A DNA stretch of 32,487 nucleotides from an uncultured Bacillota bacterium (GCA_947573385.1 CANPFP010000014.1:1-32487), one strand, 5' to 3'; positions 1 through 7,560 are shown, numbered from the stretch's first letter. Program-made: numbers and translations. The notes: generated by a model from the letters alone, not told the origin.

Positions 1-115
1 GGTGTTTTTTTTTTTTATTTTGTTCAATATTTTTTTTTCTCTTTTGGGTTTTTGGGTGGGGTCTGGGCCTTTTTTTTGTTTTTTGGGGGGGGGGGGCCCC
101 CCCCCCCCCCCGCCC
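1..115. other. Low-complexity contig-end sequence
   Basis: T-rich and G-rich homopolymer runs fill the first 80 bases, followed by 12 G (85-96) and 15 C (97-111). This is unlike everything else in the window and looks like sequencing or assembly noise at a contig edge; a G-run followed by a C-run is also a fold-back. Frames crossing it encode only Phe, Gly and Pro runs and I do not call a gene. The last bases (112-120, CGCCCCTACA when read with flanking C) equal the outer end of the palindromic repeat family described at 4969-5042, so the contig may have broken inside a repeat copy. Confidence 0.7.
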
Positions 116-210
116 CTACATTGTAATCCAAATAACTGCCCCGGTCAACCAAATAAAAAACAGGCATGTCCCCCTTTCCCGCCGCATAGACTGGAGGTGG
201 ACAGGCAAGC

Positions 211-270
211 TGTAGCCAATCTGTAACCATTTTCTCATCAACTTGTAACGGCTTCGACAAGAAGGTAACA
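211..270 (+). promoter_or_regulatory. Phased TGTAACC-like direct repeats upstream of secreted protein gene
   Basis: TGTAGCC (211-217) and TGTAACC (222-228) are exactly 11 bp apart, TGTAACG follows 22 bp further (244-250), and GGTAACA lies at 264-270. Direct repeats with one- and two-turn phasing are typical binding sites of OmpR/PhoP-family response regulators. They sit 50-110 bp upstream of the gene at 320. I see no convincing -35/-10 pair, so an activator-dependent promoter is possible. Between this and the contig-end run (116-210) I see nothing else. Confidence 0.3.
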
Positions 271-319
271 GAACATTCGTGCTAAGATAGGGGTACAAAC
301 GGGAAAGGAGGTCTCCTCT

Positions 320-955
320 ATGTTTAAAAAGCTACTGACTGCGGCCCTCATTACCTCGATGCTCATTTTACCTGTGAACAGCGCAGGTCCTGCCGATCCT
401 CAGGGGGCCTCGGCCCCTGGCCAGGTTCAGGACTATCTCCCCGGCGACGTGCCCGCAGAGACCGACGCAGCGGAATCCATGTCCCCTGCCCTCCACGCCC
501 TGCTGCTGGCCATGCTCAACCACGACGTAAAAGCCTTTGACTTCCGCGACCGGACTCTGGCTTGGGAGGGACTATACAACATGCTCTCCCTCTACGGCCA
601 GATGGACAGCCGCAGCATCACCGAACAGGGTGAGTTGTTCCTGCCCGAAGAGACGGTGCTGGACTATGCCGCCGTTCTGGATATGGATTTGGACGGACTG
701 GGCACTCCCCCCGCCGCCATTCGGGACCGGCTGAACTACGACAATGTCTCCCGCAGTTATGTGGTAGTGTGCGGTGCAGACAACCTGGCCCAAATCCAGG
801 TGGAGAACCTGGCGGTTTCCGGCGATAGCTATGTGCTCACCGGCGCCCTGGTCTACGAGGCAGAGAACGAGGTTCTGGTCCGTTTCCAGGCCACCCTTCA
901 GTTCCAGGACAACATGTTTGGCTACGCTGTCTCCGCGCTGGCCATAACCGGCTAA
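320..955 (+). CDS. Secreted hypothetical protein (211 aa)
   Basis: I do not recognise the family. The protein starts with a classic signal peptide: basic MFKK, a hydrophobic stretch to about residue 20, then a small-residue cleavage region (NSAG). There is no lipobox cysteine, so export to the cell surface or medium is expected. The mature part is acidic and mixed alpha/beta in character, with a conserved-looking central segment (about 75-125, RDRTLAWEGLYNM onwards) and a beta-rich C-terminus (about 140-211). The ATG is preceded by AAAGGAGG at 305-312, part of a GGAGGTCTCC palindrome that could mask the ribosome site. The gene is monocistronic, with a strong terminator right after the stop, and possible response-regulator boxes lie upstream. 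An extracytoplasmic or stress role would be speculation. Confidence 0.8.
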   Translation: MFKKLLTAALITSMLILPVNSAGPADPQGASAPGQVQDYLPGDVPAETDAAESMSPALHALLLAMLNHDVKAFDFRDRTLAWEGLYNMLSLYGQMDSRSITEQGELFLPEETVLDYAAVLDMDLDGLGTPPAAIRDRLNYDNVSRSYVVVCGADNLAQIQVENLAVSGDSYVLTGALVYEAENEVLVRFQATLQFQDNMFGYAVSALAITG

Positions 956-975
956 CCTTACCAGGCAGCATAATA

Positions 976-1010
976 ACAGGCCCCCCGGCTTTCCCCGGGG
1001 GGCCTGTCTT
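976..1010. terminator. Bidirectional intrinsic terminator
   Basis: Perfect 13-bp stem (976-988 with 995-1007; ACAGGCCCCCCGG and its complement) with a 6-nt loop. It separates the converging genes at 320-955 (+) and 1019-1270 (-). The U-tract is weak on both sides but the stem is very GC-rich. Confidence 0.8.
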
Positions 1011-1018
1011 ACCCTATC

Positions 1019-1270
1019 TTACTTCCGGAAAGAGACGCTCATTTCCTGAAAGCACTTTGGGCAGATATTTTTGCCCCGAAATTCGATGATATCCTTTTCG
1101 TTGTCGCAGAAGATGCAGGCGGGCTGGAATTTCCTTAGCACAATGGATGGGCCGTCCATGTAGATTTCCAAGGAATCCTTCTCCTCGATATCCAAAGTAC
1201 GGCGCAGTTCAATGGGGAGTACGATGCGGCCCAGTTCGTCCACCTTTCGGACAATACCAGTGGATTTCAT
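1019..1270 (-). CDS. AbrB/SpoVT-family transition-state regulator with C-terminal zinc ribbon
   Basis: The first ~47 residues are a canonical AbrB/SpoVT swapped-hairpin DNA-binding domain (MKSTGIVRKVDELGRIVLP, then ELRRTLDI). These dimeric regulators control post-exponential and sporulation genes in Firmicutes. The C-terminal part carries two CxxC pairs (C52/C55 and C70/C73) that would bind zinc, a variant common in Clostridia and different from the B. subtilis AbrB tail. The start is fixed by AAAAAGGAGG ahead of the ATG. A consensus promoter and a leader hairpin lie upstream. The divergent neighbour is the spore maturation pair spmA-spmB, consistent with a developmental setting, but the targets are unknown. 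Confidence 0.93.
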   Translation of the reverse strand: MKSTGIVRKVDELGRIVLPIELRRTLDIEEKDSLEIYMDGPSIVLRKFQPACIFCDNEKDIIEFRGKNICPKCFQEMSVSFRK

Positions 1271-1299
1271 AAAATGCCTCCTTTTTATCTGTTACAGAC

Positions 1300-1371
1300 C
1301 CGGAGTCCAAGGCTTGGCCCCGGCATATTTTTCTCTTCTCTTATTGTAACGGTAAAAAAATGCAATGTCAA
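1300..1371 (-). promoter_or_regulatory. Sigma-A promoter and leader hairpin of the AbrB-like gene
   Basis: On the minus strand TTGACA (1366-1371), a 17-bp spacer and TACAAT (1343-1348) form a near-consensus promoter. The ~65-nt leader contains an imperfect inverted repeat at 1300-1323 (CCGGGGCCAAG pairing with CTTGGACTCCGG) just upstream of the ribosome site. From here to spmA (1372-1520) the DNA is AT-rich; I see no convincing sporulation-sigma promoter for spmA. Confidence 0.75.
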
Positions 1372-1520
1372 CTGTTTCTATCGGGTAAAATAGGGTGAAA
1401 AATGTAGAATTTTTGTGGAAAAGAGGTTATGGGCTGGATTTTTTTGTAAATTATTGGTTTTCCAGCAGACATGATTTTCCAGTTGCCGCCGTATAGATGG
1501 GACAAGAGGGGGGATTGGTT

Positions 1521-2099
1521 TTGACCATGACGGTAATCTGGACGGGGATGGTGGTCCTCTCCATTCTGTGCGGACTGGCCACCGGGCAGGGACCGGCGGT
1601 GGCCTCGGCGGCGGTAGAAGGGGCAGCAGCAGCCGTGGAGCTTGCTTTGTCCATCGCGGGGATGCTCTGCCTGTGGACGGGGGTGATGGAGGTGATGCGC
1701 CGGTCGGGGCTGGCTGACAAACTGTCCCGGCTTCTGGCCCCCGTGCTGCGCCGGCTCTTCCCTCAGGCGGCAAAGGACCAAGACACTATGGACAGCATCT
1801 CCGCCAATGTGTCCGCCAACCTGCTGGGCCTGGGCAGCGCCGCCACCCCCCTGGGACTGGAGGCCGCCCGACGCCTGGCCCGGCGCAGCCCCGGGACAGC
1901 CTCGGACAGTCTCTGTATGCTGGTGGTGTGCAACACCGCATCCATCCAACTCATCCCCACCACTGTGGCATCCGTCCGGGCCGCGGAGGGGTGTACCGCC
2001 CCCTTTGATATCCTCCCCGCCGTGTGGCTGGCCTCCGCCCTGTCCGTGGGGGTGGGGATTGGAGCGTGCAAAATTTTTGCAAGGATATGGAGGGATTGA
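1521..2099 (+). CDS. spmA: Spore maturation protein A (SpmA)
   Basis: Polytopic membrane protein of the nucleoside-transporter/spore-maturation family. In B. subtilis SpmA and SpmB act together in the forespore to allow proper spore core dehydration and heat resistance. Family hallmarks seen: the central SANVSANLLGLGSAATPLGL segment and the CNTASIQLIPTTVASVRA segment, both flanked by hydrophobic helices. Start choice: GAGGGGGG at 1506-1513 lies 7 nt before TTG 1521 and 13 nt before ATG 1527. An ATG at 1497 is in frame but lies upstream of the ribosome site. I take TTG 1521; ATG 1527 (MTVIW...) is the alternative and aligns best with the family N-terminus. spmB follows after 1 nt. Confidence 0.93.
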   Translation: MTMTVIWTGMVVLSILCGLATGQGPAVASAAVEGAAAAVELALSIAGMLCLWTGVMEVMRRSGLADKLSRLLAPVLRRLFPQAAKDQDTMDSISANVSANLLGLGSAATPLGLEAARRLARRSPGTASDSLCMLVVCNTASIQLIPTTVASVRAAEGCTAPFDILPAVWLASALSVGVGIGACKIFARIWRD

Positions 2100-2100
2100 T

Positions 2101-2622
2101 ATGGACCTGCTCTTCACCATGCTGATCCCTCTGACCATTGCGGCCATTGCCCTCTATGCCGCCGGGCGGCGGGTGGACGTCTACTCCGCACTGGTTCAGG
2201 GGGCGGGCTCCGGGCTGGAAACCCTGACCCGTATCATACCGGCTCTCATCGGCCTGATGACTGCGGTGTATATGCTCCGGGCCTCCGGGGCACTGGAGCT
2301 GCTGGCGGCCGCTCTGGCGCCCCTTCTGGACCGGTTGGGCCTGCCCTCGGAGCTGCTGCCCCTGATGCTGGTGCGGCCCATCAGCGGCTCTGCCGCCTTG
2401 GGGGTGGGAGCTGAGCTGATCTCCACCTATGGCCCCGACTCCCAGCTGGGCCGTACTGCCGCCGTCATGCTGGGCTCCACAGAGACCACCTTTTACACCA
2501 TCGCCGTCTACTTTGGCGCTGTTGGCATCACCAAAACCCGTTACGCCGTCCCCGCAGCCCTCTGCGCCGATCTCACCGGCTTTTTAGCCGCCGCCTGGGC
2601 GGTACGGGTATGCTTTGAATAA
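2101..2622 (+). CDS. spmB: Spore maturation protein B (SpmB)
   Basis: Partner of SpmA (173 aa), again a multi-helix membrane protein of the spore maturation / nucleoside-recognition family. Conserved features: LIGLMTAVYMLRASGALE, VRPISGSAALG and MLGSTETTFYTIAVYFGAVGI, the last being the best-known signature of the family. The frame stays open upstream to 1807, but GGAGGG at 2089-2094 ending 6 nt before ATG 2101 marks the true start, immediately after the spmA stop. The pair is therefore translationally coupled and ends in a strong terminator. Expected expression is forespore-specific, though no sigma-G/F promoter could be assigned. Confidence 0.95.
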   Translation: MDLLFTMLIPLTIAAIALYAAGRRVDVYSALVQGAGSGLETLTRIIPALIGLMTAVYMLRASGALELLAAALAPLLDRLGLPSELLPLMLVRPISGSAALGVGAELISTYGPDSQLGRTAAVMLGSTETTFYTIAVYFGAVGITKTRYAVPAALCADLTGFLAAAWAVRVCFE

Positions 2623-2653
2623 AAAATCGCCGCCCGGCGGGCGGCGATTTTTT
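2621..2653. terminator. Bidirectional terminator between spmB and DUF1576 gene
   Basis: AAAAAATCGCCGCCCG followed by its complement gives an 11-bp GC stem flanked by A6 and T6. It therefore works in both directions and serves both converging genes; it directly abuts the spmB stop and the stop of the minus-strand gene at 2652. Confidence 0.93.
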
Positions 2654-4016
2654 ATTCTTCCTCCTGGATGATGTGGGGTTCCGGGGGAATAACGGGCCGG
2701 TCGCCCTCCAGCTGGTCGAAGTAGTCCTCCTCCTGGAGCACCGGCTTGCGGTGGCGGGCAATGGCCATAATGGTGGGGTAGAGCACAATAGCGATAAGCC
2801 CGCCGGAAAATCCGTTGTTGTACAGATTCATCCCCGCCACGGGGGAGCCGGTGTACAGCACCACCGACGAGTGGAGGAATCCGGCCAGCACCCCATAGCC
2901 CCAGCCGAAGTAGCCGGCGATGGGGGCCAGGGTGGTACAGAACAGGCAGGCCAGCTGGACGGCGGAATCGGTGAGGGACCAGTCCATCACCACGCTGCCC
3001 AAGGCCACTCCAGCCATGACGGGCAGGATGTTGAAGGCGTGCTTGCCGAAGGCGGAGAAGCCCATAACGGTGAGGATGCCCCCCACGGTGGGGCCGTTCA
3101 GGTCGCCGCCGGTCAGCAGGATATAGGCCATCCCGATGAGCCCGTTGACCCCGGCGTTAATCACCACCGGGGCGGGGCCGAACATGCGCAGGTAGTCGCT
3201 GGGCGCCCGGCCGCTGGTCTGGAGCAGCCGCCGGTAGCCCGCCCAGGCCGCCCAGACGGGCTTGTTGGCAAAAAGCAGACCACCCACAATCAGCATAACG
3301 CACAGGGAGCCCAGCATGATGCCGAAATGCAGGTCATAGCCCTCGGCCCAACGGTAGTAGGTGGTAGGGTCCGCCCCCAGGGAGACCATCAGAGGCACGC
3401 AGATAAGGGCCACCAGCCCGCAGGCAAAGCCCACATTATACAGGTTCATGCCGTTCTGAATGCGGTAGGTGTAGGTGGCCAGAGGGGGCATGACAAAGCC
3501 GATGGCCAGCCCCACCAGCACCCCCTCGATGGGTCCGCCCCAGCCGTTGTCCAGGGCGATGTAGCTGACGATGGGGGCCAGGGCGGTAGCCATCAGGCCG
3601 ATGCCGATGTTGCCCGCCGCCGGCTGCTTCTGCACCTTGGTATACAGCCAGGTACCGGCCAGAATGGGCCAGATATTCACAAAATTCTTGCCGAACAGGG
3701 AAAACCCCGACATCAGCCCCATCTCCACCAGGGTCATGCCGTTGAGGGTGTCCCGGGCGGCGTAGAGCACGCAGATGCTGACAGCCGTCACGATGGCGGA
3801 GTTCACCAGGGCCGCCCCCGGCCCGGCCACCAGGACGTAGTCGGTAATGAGGGCATCCTCGGTGGTGACGATGGTATACAGCCCCCGCAGGATGCCGGCG
3901 GGGGTGTCCAGCACAAGGCCGGCCAGGGCCAGCAGGATGGCGTAGGCCCACAGATAGGGATACATCCTGTCATATCGGGCCTGGTGCTCGTGATGCAGCA
4001 GATGGAACACTCCCAT
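2652..4016 (-). CDS. DUF1576 multi-pass membrane protein
   Basis: 454-aa integral membrane protein of the DUF1576 family, function unknown. It has about ten hydrophobic segments and a charged, proline-rich cytoplasmic tail (420-454). The two halves repeat each other: SDY/TDY followed by a GP-rich segment (about 58-80 and 273-296), FSLFGKNFVNIWPILAG (105-121) and FSAFGKHAFNILPVMAG (320-336), and GMNLYNVGFACGL (189-201) and GMNLYNNGFSGGL (395-407). This duplication suggests a pseudosymmetric channel or transporter. The gene follows ribF by 6 nt and its ribosome site (GGAGG) lies inside the end of ribF, so it is the last gene of that operon. A role in flavin movement is only a guess from position. 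Confidence 0.88.
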   Translation of the reverse strand: MGVFHLLHHEHQARYDRMYPYLWAYAILLALAGLVLDTPAGILRGLYTIVTTEDALITDYVLVAGPGAALVNSAIVTAVSICVLYAARDTLNGMTLVEMGLMSGFSLFGKNFVNIWPILAGTWLYTKVQKQPAAGNIGIGLMATALAPIVSYIALDNGWGGPIEGVLVGLAIGFVMPPLATYTYRIQNGMNLYNVGFACGLVALICVPLMVSLGADPTTYYRWAEGYDLHFGIMLGSLCVMLIVGGLLFANKPVWAAWAGYRRLLQTSGRAPSDYLRMFGPAPVVINAGVNGLIGMAYILLTGGDLNGPTVGGILTVMGFSAFGKHAFNILPVMAGVALGSVVMDWSLTDSAVQLACLFCTTLAPIAGYFGWGYGVLAGFLHSSVVLYTGSPVAGMNLYNNGFSGGLIAIVLYPTIMAIARHRKPVLQEEDYFDQLEGDRPVIPPEPHIIQEEE

Positions 4017-4022
4017 TGGCCG

Positions 4023-4952
4023 TTATCCTCCAAAAAACTCCCTTGTTTGGTCCGCGTTGTGTTGAATTTCCTCTGCCAGGGCCTCCACAGAGGGGAATTT
4101 CCGCTCCGGGCGAAGGTACTTATAGAACTCCACCCGCACTGTACGGCCGTAGAGGTCGCCGTTGAAGTCCAGAAGGAAGCTCTCCACCGTCACCTGGTCC
4201 CCATCCTCCACCGTGGGCCGGACCCCCACGTTGGTCACCGCCATGCAGGATCCCTCCCCCGGGATGCAGGGCTGGTGGTCTGGGTAGTCTGGGAGGACCC
4301 ACACATGGGTGGCGTAGACCCCAAAGGCCGGGATGATCACCCCCTCAGGGATGCGCAGATTCACCGTGGGGAAACCCAGCCGGGAGCCCAGCCGTTTGCC
4401 GTGGGTCACCTGCCGGGTGAGACGGTAGGGGTGGCCCAGAAATTCCACCGCCCGCTCCATCTCCCCCTGGGCGATCAGGGTGCGGATGTAGGTGGAGGAG
4501 ACGGTCACTCCGTCCAGCTCCACCTTGGGGATGATGTCGCAGCCCACGCCCAGAGCCTGGCACTTGGCCTTCAGCCGCTCCGGGTTGCCCTCCCCCATGT
4601 AGCCAAAGTGGAAGTCGTGGCCGGCCACCACATGGACCACCCCCAGCTCTCCCACCAGATAGCTCTGGATAAAGTCCTCCCAGTCCATATGCTGCATGGT
4701 GCGGAAGGGGGCAACCACCAGCTCCTGAATGCCGTAGAGCCCGTTCATCAGGGCTGTCCGGTCCTCCAGGGTGGACAGCAGGGGCACCGCCCTCCCGGTG
4801 ATGGCGGCGGCGGGGCTCCGGTCGAAGGTGAAGGCCGCGGGGACAGCGCCCAGCCGGTCCGCCTCCTCCTTCACCCTTCGGAGCAGGGCTCCATGGCCCA
4901 TGTGCACCCCGTCAAAAAAGCCCAGGGCGATTACTCTGCGTTGTTTCTCCAT
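4023..4952 (-). CDS. ribF: Bifunctional riboflavin kinase / FAD synthetase (RibF)
   Basis: Converts riboflavin to FMN and then FAD. The N-terminal adenylyltransferase domain shows GFFDGVHMGH (11-20, with HxGH at 17-20), the GHDFHFG motif (111-117) and SSTYIR (152-157). The C-terminal riboflavin kinase domain shows GKRLGSRLGFPTVNL (185-199, PTxN ATP/flavin motif) and GVYA (211-214). Length (309 aa) is typical. It is downstream of truB in the conserved rbfA-nrnA-truB-ribF order but separated from it by a 92-nt gap that holds a palindromic repeat. GAGGTG, part of whose context is the repeat edge, serves as ribosome site. No FMN riboswitch is visible. Confidence 0.97.
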   Translation of the reverse strand: MEKQRRVIALGFFDGVHMGHGALLRRVKEEADRLGAVPAAFTFDRSPAAAITGRAVPLLSTLEDRTALMNGLYGIQELVVAPFRTMQHMDWEDFIQSYLVGELGVVHVVAGHDFHFGYMGEGNPERLKAKCQALGVGCDIIPKVELDGVTVSSTYIRTLIAQGEMERAVEFLGHPYRLTRQVTHGKRLGSRLGFPTVNLRIPEGVIIPAFGVYATHVWVLPDYPDHQPCIPGEGSCMAVTNVGVRPTVEDGDQVTVESFLLDFNGDLYGRTVRVEFYKYLRPERKFPSVEALAEEIQHNADQTREFFGG

Positions 4953-4968
4953 TGGAAATTACACCTCA

Positions 4969-5042
4969 TGTAGGGGCGCATCACGATGCGTCCGTTCTCT
5001 TGGCAAGGGCAACGACGGACACTTCATGAAGCGTCCCTACAC
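4969..5042. repeat. Palindromic intergenic repeat, paired inverted ends
   Basis: Left end TGTAGGGGCGCATCACGATG... (4969-4994) and right end, read on the minus strand, TGTAGGGACGCTTCATGAAG... (5015-5040) match at 20 of 26 positions, giving terminal inverted repeats around a ~20-nt centre. Each end also contains its own small hairpin (CATC/GATG; CTTC/GAAG), and the stems differ by compensating changes. It fills the truB-ribF gap and would be transcribed as a structured element within the operon. Related copies are at 11423-11454 and probably 14189-14217. It has no coding capacity and resembles REP/MITE-like elements. Confidence 0.8.
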
Positions 5043-5044
5043 AA

Positions 5045-5917
5045 TCACACCTCGAAAAAGCTCTTGATTGTGGTCAGTTTCCCGCCCTGGGCCCGGCACA
5101 GGGCCAAAAATTCTCTGTTTTGGGCATACACCCTGTATTCTCCCGGGGACAGCTCGGGCAGGACAGCGGTCATGCCGTTGCGGATCTTTTTTTCCGTCTC
5201 AGCACTTTTTAGCATCAGCACCGGCCTGCCGGCAAAAAGGCTGTCCACCGGAAGCAGCAGGGACGCCGGGTCCCCTTCTGCCTGAGTCCGTTCCAGGCTC
5301 ACAGCGTCCTCCAGCGTGAAGCCCGCCGCCATGGTTCGGCGTAGGAAGGACATGCACCCCCCGCAGCCCAGGGCCTGGCCGATGTCGTGGCAGAGGGTGC
5401 GGATATAGGTCCCCTTGGTGCAGCGGACCCGAATCGCATAAAGGTCTTCTCCTTGCTGTTCCAGTATTTCCAAGGACTTTATGGCAACAAGCCTGGCAGG
5501 GCGTTCTACTTCACGGCCCTTGCGGGCCAGCTCGTAGAGCTTCTTGCCATTGATCTTGATGGCGGAGTACATAGGGGGCACCTGCATGATGTCCCCCCGG
5601 AACTGCTCCAGTGCCGCCTCCAGCTGCTCCCGGCTGACCTGGACGGGACGCCGCTCCAGTACCTCTCCGGTAATATCCTGGGTGTTGGTGATAACGCCCA
5701 GTTTTAAACCGGCAATGTATTCCTTGTCGGATTTTTCCGCAAACTCCACCGCCCGGGTGGCCCGGCCGATGAACACCGGCAGGATACCTGTGGCCATGGG
5801 GTCCAGGGTACCCCCATGGCCCACCCGCTTCTCGTGAAAAATCCCCCGCAGCTTGGCGCACACGTCCATAGACGTCCAGCCGGCGGGCTTGTCGACTACC
5901 AAAATCCCGCTAGCCAT
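5045..5917 (-). CDS. truB: tRNA pseudouridine(55) synthase TruB
   Basis: Makes pseudouridine 55 in the T-loop of tRNAs. The catalytic motif GHGGTLDPMATG is at 33-44 with nucleophile Asp39; KPAGWTS (10-16) and YSAIKINGKKLYELAR, the TruB substrate-loop signature, follow. The C-terminus carries a PUA-like region. The frame extends to a TTG at 5932, but ATG 5917 (MASGILVVDKP) matches the family start; its 8-bp overlap with the nrnA stop (ATGGCTAG) indicates translational coupling. Ribosome site is weak (CAGGTG), as expected for a coupled start. Length 290 aa is normal. Confidence 0.96.
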   Translation of the reverse strand: MASGILVVDKPAGWTSMDVCAKLRGIFHEKRVGHGGTLDPMATGILPVFIGRATRAVEFAEKSDKEYIAGLKLGVITNTQDITGEVLERRPVQVSREQLEAALEQFRGDIMQVPPMYSAIKINGKKLYELARKGREVERPARLVAIKSLEILEQQGEDLYAIRVRCTKGTYIRTLCHDIGQALGCGGCMSFLRRTMAAGFTLEDAVSLERTQAEGDPASLLLPVDSLFAGRPVLMLKSAETEKKIRNGMTAVLPELSPGEYRVYAQNREFLALCRAQGGKLTTIKSFFEV

Positions 5918-6866
5918 TGCGCACCTGCTCAATTGCGTCGATCACCCGCTGGCGGACCGTCTCCATAGTACCCTCCACCATGGCCCCGGCGGCGGCGGCG
6001 TGGCCGCCTCCCCCCAGCAGGGCACAGACGGCGGAGGCGTTCAGGTCGCCGGGGTCGGTGCGCAGGGAAATTTTCACGTGGCCGTCTTCCGTCTCCTTCA
6101 GGGTGACGCCGTTTTTGACCCCCTCAATCTGCCCCACAAAGGCGGAGATATCGTCCATATCCCGCTCGCCGGCCCCCACACTCTCAACCATGGCCCGGGT
6201 GAGGAAAACCAGAGCGGTGCTCCCGCTGTCCCGCAGCTCCATGCCGGTGGTGAGCATCCCCTCCAGTCTCAGCCGCTTAAAGGTCTTGGTGCGGAAGTGG
6301 CGGCGGTTGATGGGGTAGGGGTCAAAGCCGCTGTCCATCAGCTCGGCCGCCGCCCGGTGGGCGGCCGCATCGGCGTTGCTGTACTGAAAACAGCCGCAGT
6401 CGGTGGAAACTGCCACATAGAGGGTCTCTCCGATCTTCGGGGTAATGTCCGTAAATTGTTTCACAATTTCCAGCACCAGTTGACCACAGGCCGCCCGCTT
6501 GCTGTCCAGACAGGTGGCCTTGGCGAAGAACTCCTGGGAGGGGTGGTGGTCGATGGCCAGGTCCACCCGGTCCAAATAAGGCTTTGCAGGCTCCGGAAAG
6601 AGGGACCGGGCGGCAATGTCAACCGACACAACCGTTTCAGGGGTATAGTCCGCCCCGATTGTCAACCCATTTATATAGTCCGTGAACAATTCTGTGACCT
6701 CTGGATTTTCCAGAATATAGGCGGTCTTCCCCGCCTGGCGCAGGGCCCGGCACAGCCCGGCGGCGCAGCCGATGGTGTCGCCATCGGGACGGACGTGGGT
6801 GAGGATCAGATAGTTGTCGTGAACCTGAAAAAATTCGGCGGCCTGTGCCGTGGTAATGGTGTTCAT
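5910..6866 (-). CDS. nrnA: DHH-family oligoribonuclease / pAp phosphatase (NrnA)
   Basis: Predicted bifunctional enzyme that degrades 2-5 nt oligoribonucleotides and dephosphorylates 3'-phosphoadenosine 5'-phosphate. DHH motifs: HVRPDGD (24-30), Asp83 in SVDIA, the eponymous DHHPS (106-110), and the DHHA1 glycine-rich motif GGGGHAAAAGA near the C-terminus. It follows rbfA with an ATGA overlap (6863-6866) and GGAGG located in the rbfA 3' end. rbfA-nrnA-truB-ribF is a conserved Firmicutes arrangement. Confidence 0.95.
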   Translation of the reverse strand: MNTITTAQAAEFFQVHDNYLILTHVRPDGDTIGCAAGLCRALRQAGKTAYILENPEVTELFTDYINGLTIGADYTPETVVSVDIAARSLFPEPAKPYLDRVDLAIDHHPSQEFFAKATCLDSKRAACGQLVLEIVKQFTDITPKIGETLYVAVSTDCGCFQYSNADAAAHRAAAELMDSGFDPYPINRRHFRTKTFKRLRLEGMLTTGMELRDSGSTALVFLTRAMVESVGAGERDMDDISAFVGQIEGVKNGVTLKETEDGHVKISLRTDPGDLNASAVCALLGGGGHAAAAGAMVEGTMETVRQRVIDAIEQVRNG

Positions 6867-7252
6867 TCCTCGTCCTCCAAAATAATGTGCTCGTTGGCCG
6901 GATTGGCGGGCTTGACCACCTCCGGGTTCCGGAGCATCTCCAGAATCTTAGCACCCTTGGCCATGGAGTCGTCCCGGAAGAAGGTGAGTTCCGGGGTGTG
7001 GCGCAGGTTCAGCGCCCGGCCCAGTTCCCGGCGGAGATAGCCCGACGCCGATTTCAGCCCCTTGAGCACCTGGTCGCTGTCGCTTTTGTCCAGCACCGAG
7101 ATGTAGACCTTGGCAAATTTCAGGTCCGGGGTGACGTCCACCGCCGTTACTGAGATCATCCCCGTCACCCGAGGGTCCTTCACTGTAGGAATGAGGACGG
7201 CCAGTTCCCGCTGGACCTCCTCGTTGATGCGTCCGATTCGATTGCCTGCCAT
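6863..7252 (-). CDS. rbfA: Ribosome-binding factor A (RbfA)
   Basis: Small KH-like protein (129 aa) that binds 30S precursors during 16S rRNA 5' end maturation. Recognised from RIGRINEEVQRELA, DPRVTGMISVTAVDVTPDLKFAKVYISV and LGRALNLRHTPELTFFRDDS. The frame stays open upstream to 7321, but AAAGGAGGAACACC directly before ATG 7252 and the family N-terminus (MAGNRIGR) fix the start. Normally it directly follows infB; here a ~720-bp cassette and a terminator intervene, so it may depend on read-through or an unseen promoter. Confidence 0.96.
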   Translation of the reverse strand: MAGNRIGRINEEVQRELAVLIPTVKDPRVTGMISVTAVDVTPDLKFAKVYISVLDKSDSDQVLKGLKSASGYLRRELGRALNLRHTPELTFFRDDSMAKGAKILEMLRNPEVVKPANPANEHIILEDEE

Positions 7253-7281
7253 GGTGTTCCTCCTTTGAATCGCAGTCAAAA

Positions 7282-7560
7282 TCAGCAGTAATAGCTGATC
7301 TGTCCAAAATAGGCTATCCACTTTTCTATAATTTCTTCGCTTCTGGCCTCAATAATCTTAATAATGTTTCGGAGCGTTCGGTCTGGAATTTTGGAGTTAT
7401 TGTGGCATAAATAGCACTTTTTTGCCCTAGTAATCCAAATCTTTGTTGCCCCTGCGCTGGGCGCTCCCTGGCAGACATGCACATGCACCGGCTCCAGAGG
7501 GTCGTTTTCATTGGACCAGAAATAGACCCAATAAGAGCCGATTTTAAAAACCTGCGGCAC
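7282..7560 (-). CDS. DUF4160-domain protein
   Basis: 92-aa protein with the DUF4160 pattern: a short beta-hairpin (FKIGSYWVYFWSNEND) followed by EPVHVHV with the characteristic HxHV. Function is unproven; DUF4160 genes are often paired with a second small gene (commonly DUF2442) and have been suspected to be toxin-antitoxin-like. Start: a TTG at 7566 is possible, but GTG 7560 (VPQVFKIG) fits family length and has GGGGG 8 nt upstream. It overlaps the preceding 90-aa gene by 17 bp, so the two are translationally coupled. The downstream end is unusually AT-rich (SYYC-stop) compared with neighbours, consistent with an inserted cassette. Confidence 0.8.
   Translation of the reverse strand: MPQVFKIGSYWVYFWSNENDPLEPVHVHVCQGAPSAGATKIWITRAKKCYLCHNNSKIPDRTLRNIIKIIEARSEEIIEKWIAYFGQISYYC

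Noticed and set aside
1372..1520. Sporulation sigma promoter for spmA (GTATAGAT at about 1490)
   Set aside because: The only box resembling a sigma-E/G -10 would start transcription at the ribosome site itself; no supportable -35.
2673..4973. Open frame of 766 aa on the plus strand
   Set aside because: Mirror of the DUF1576 and ribF genes; low-complexity His/Gly/Gln composition and no start signal.
4953..5044. FMN riboswitch upstream of ribF
   Set aside because: The gap is occupied by a palindromic repeat; none of the conserved RFN elements are present and it is within an operon.
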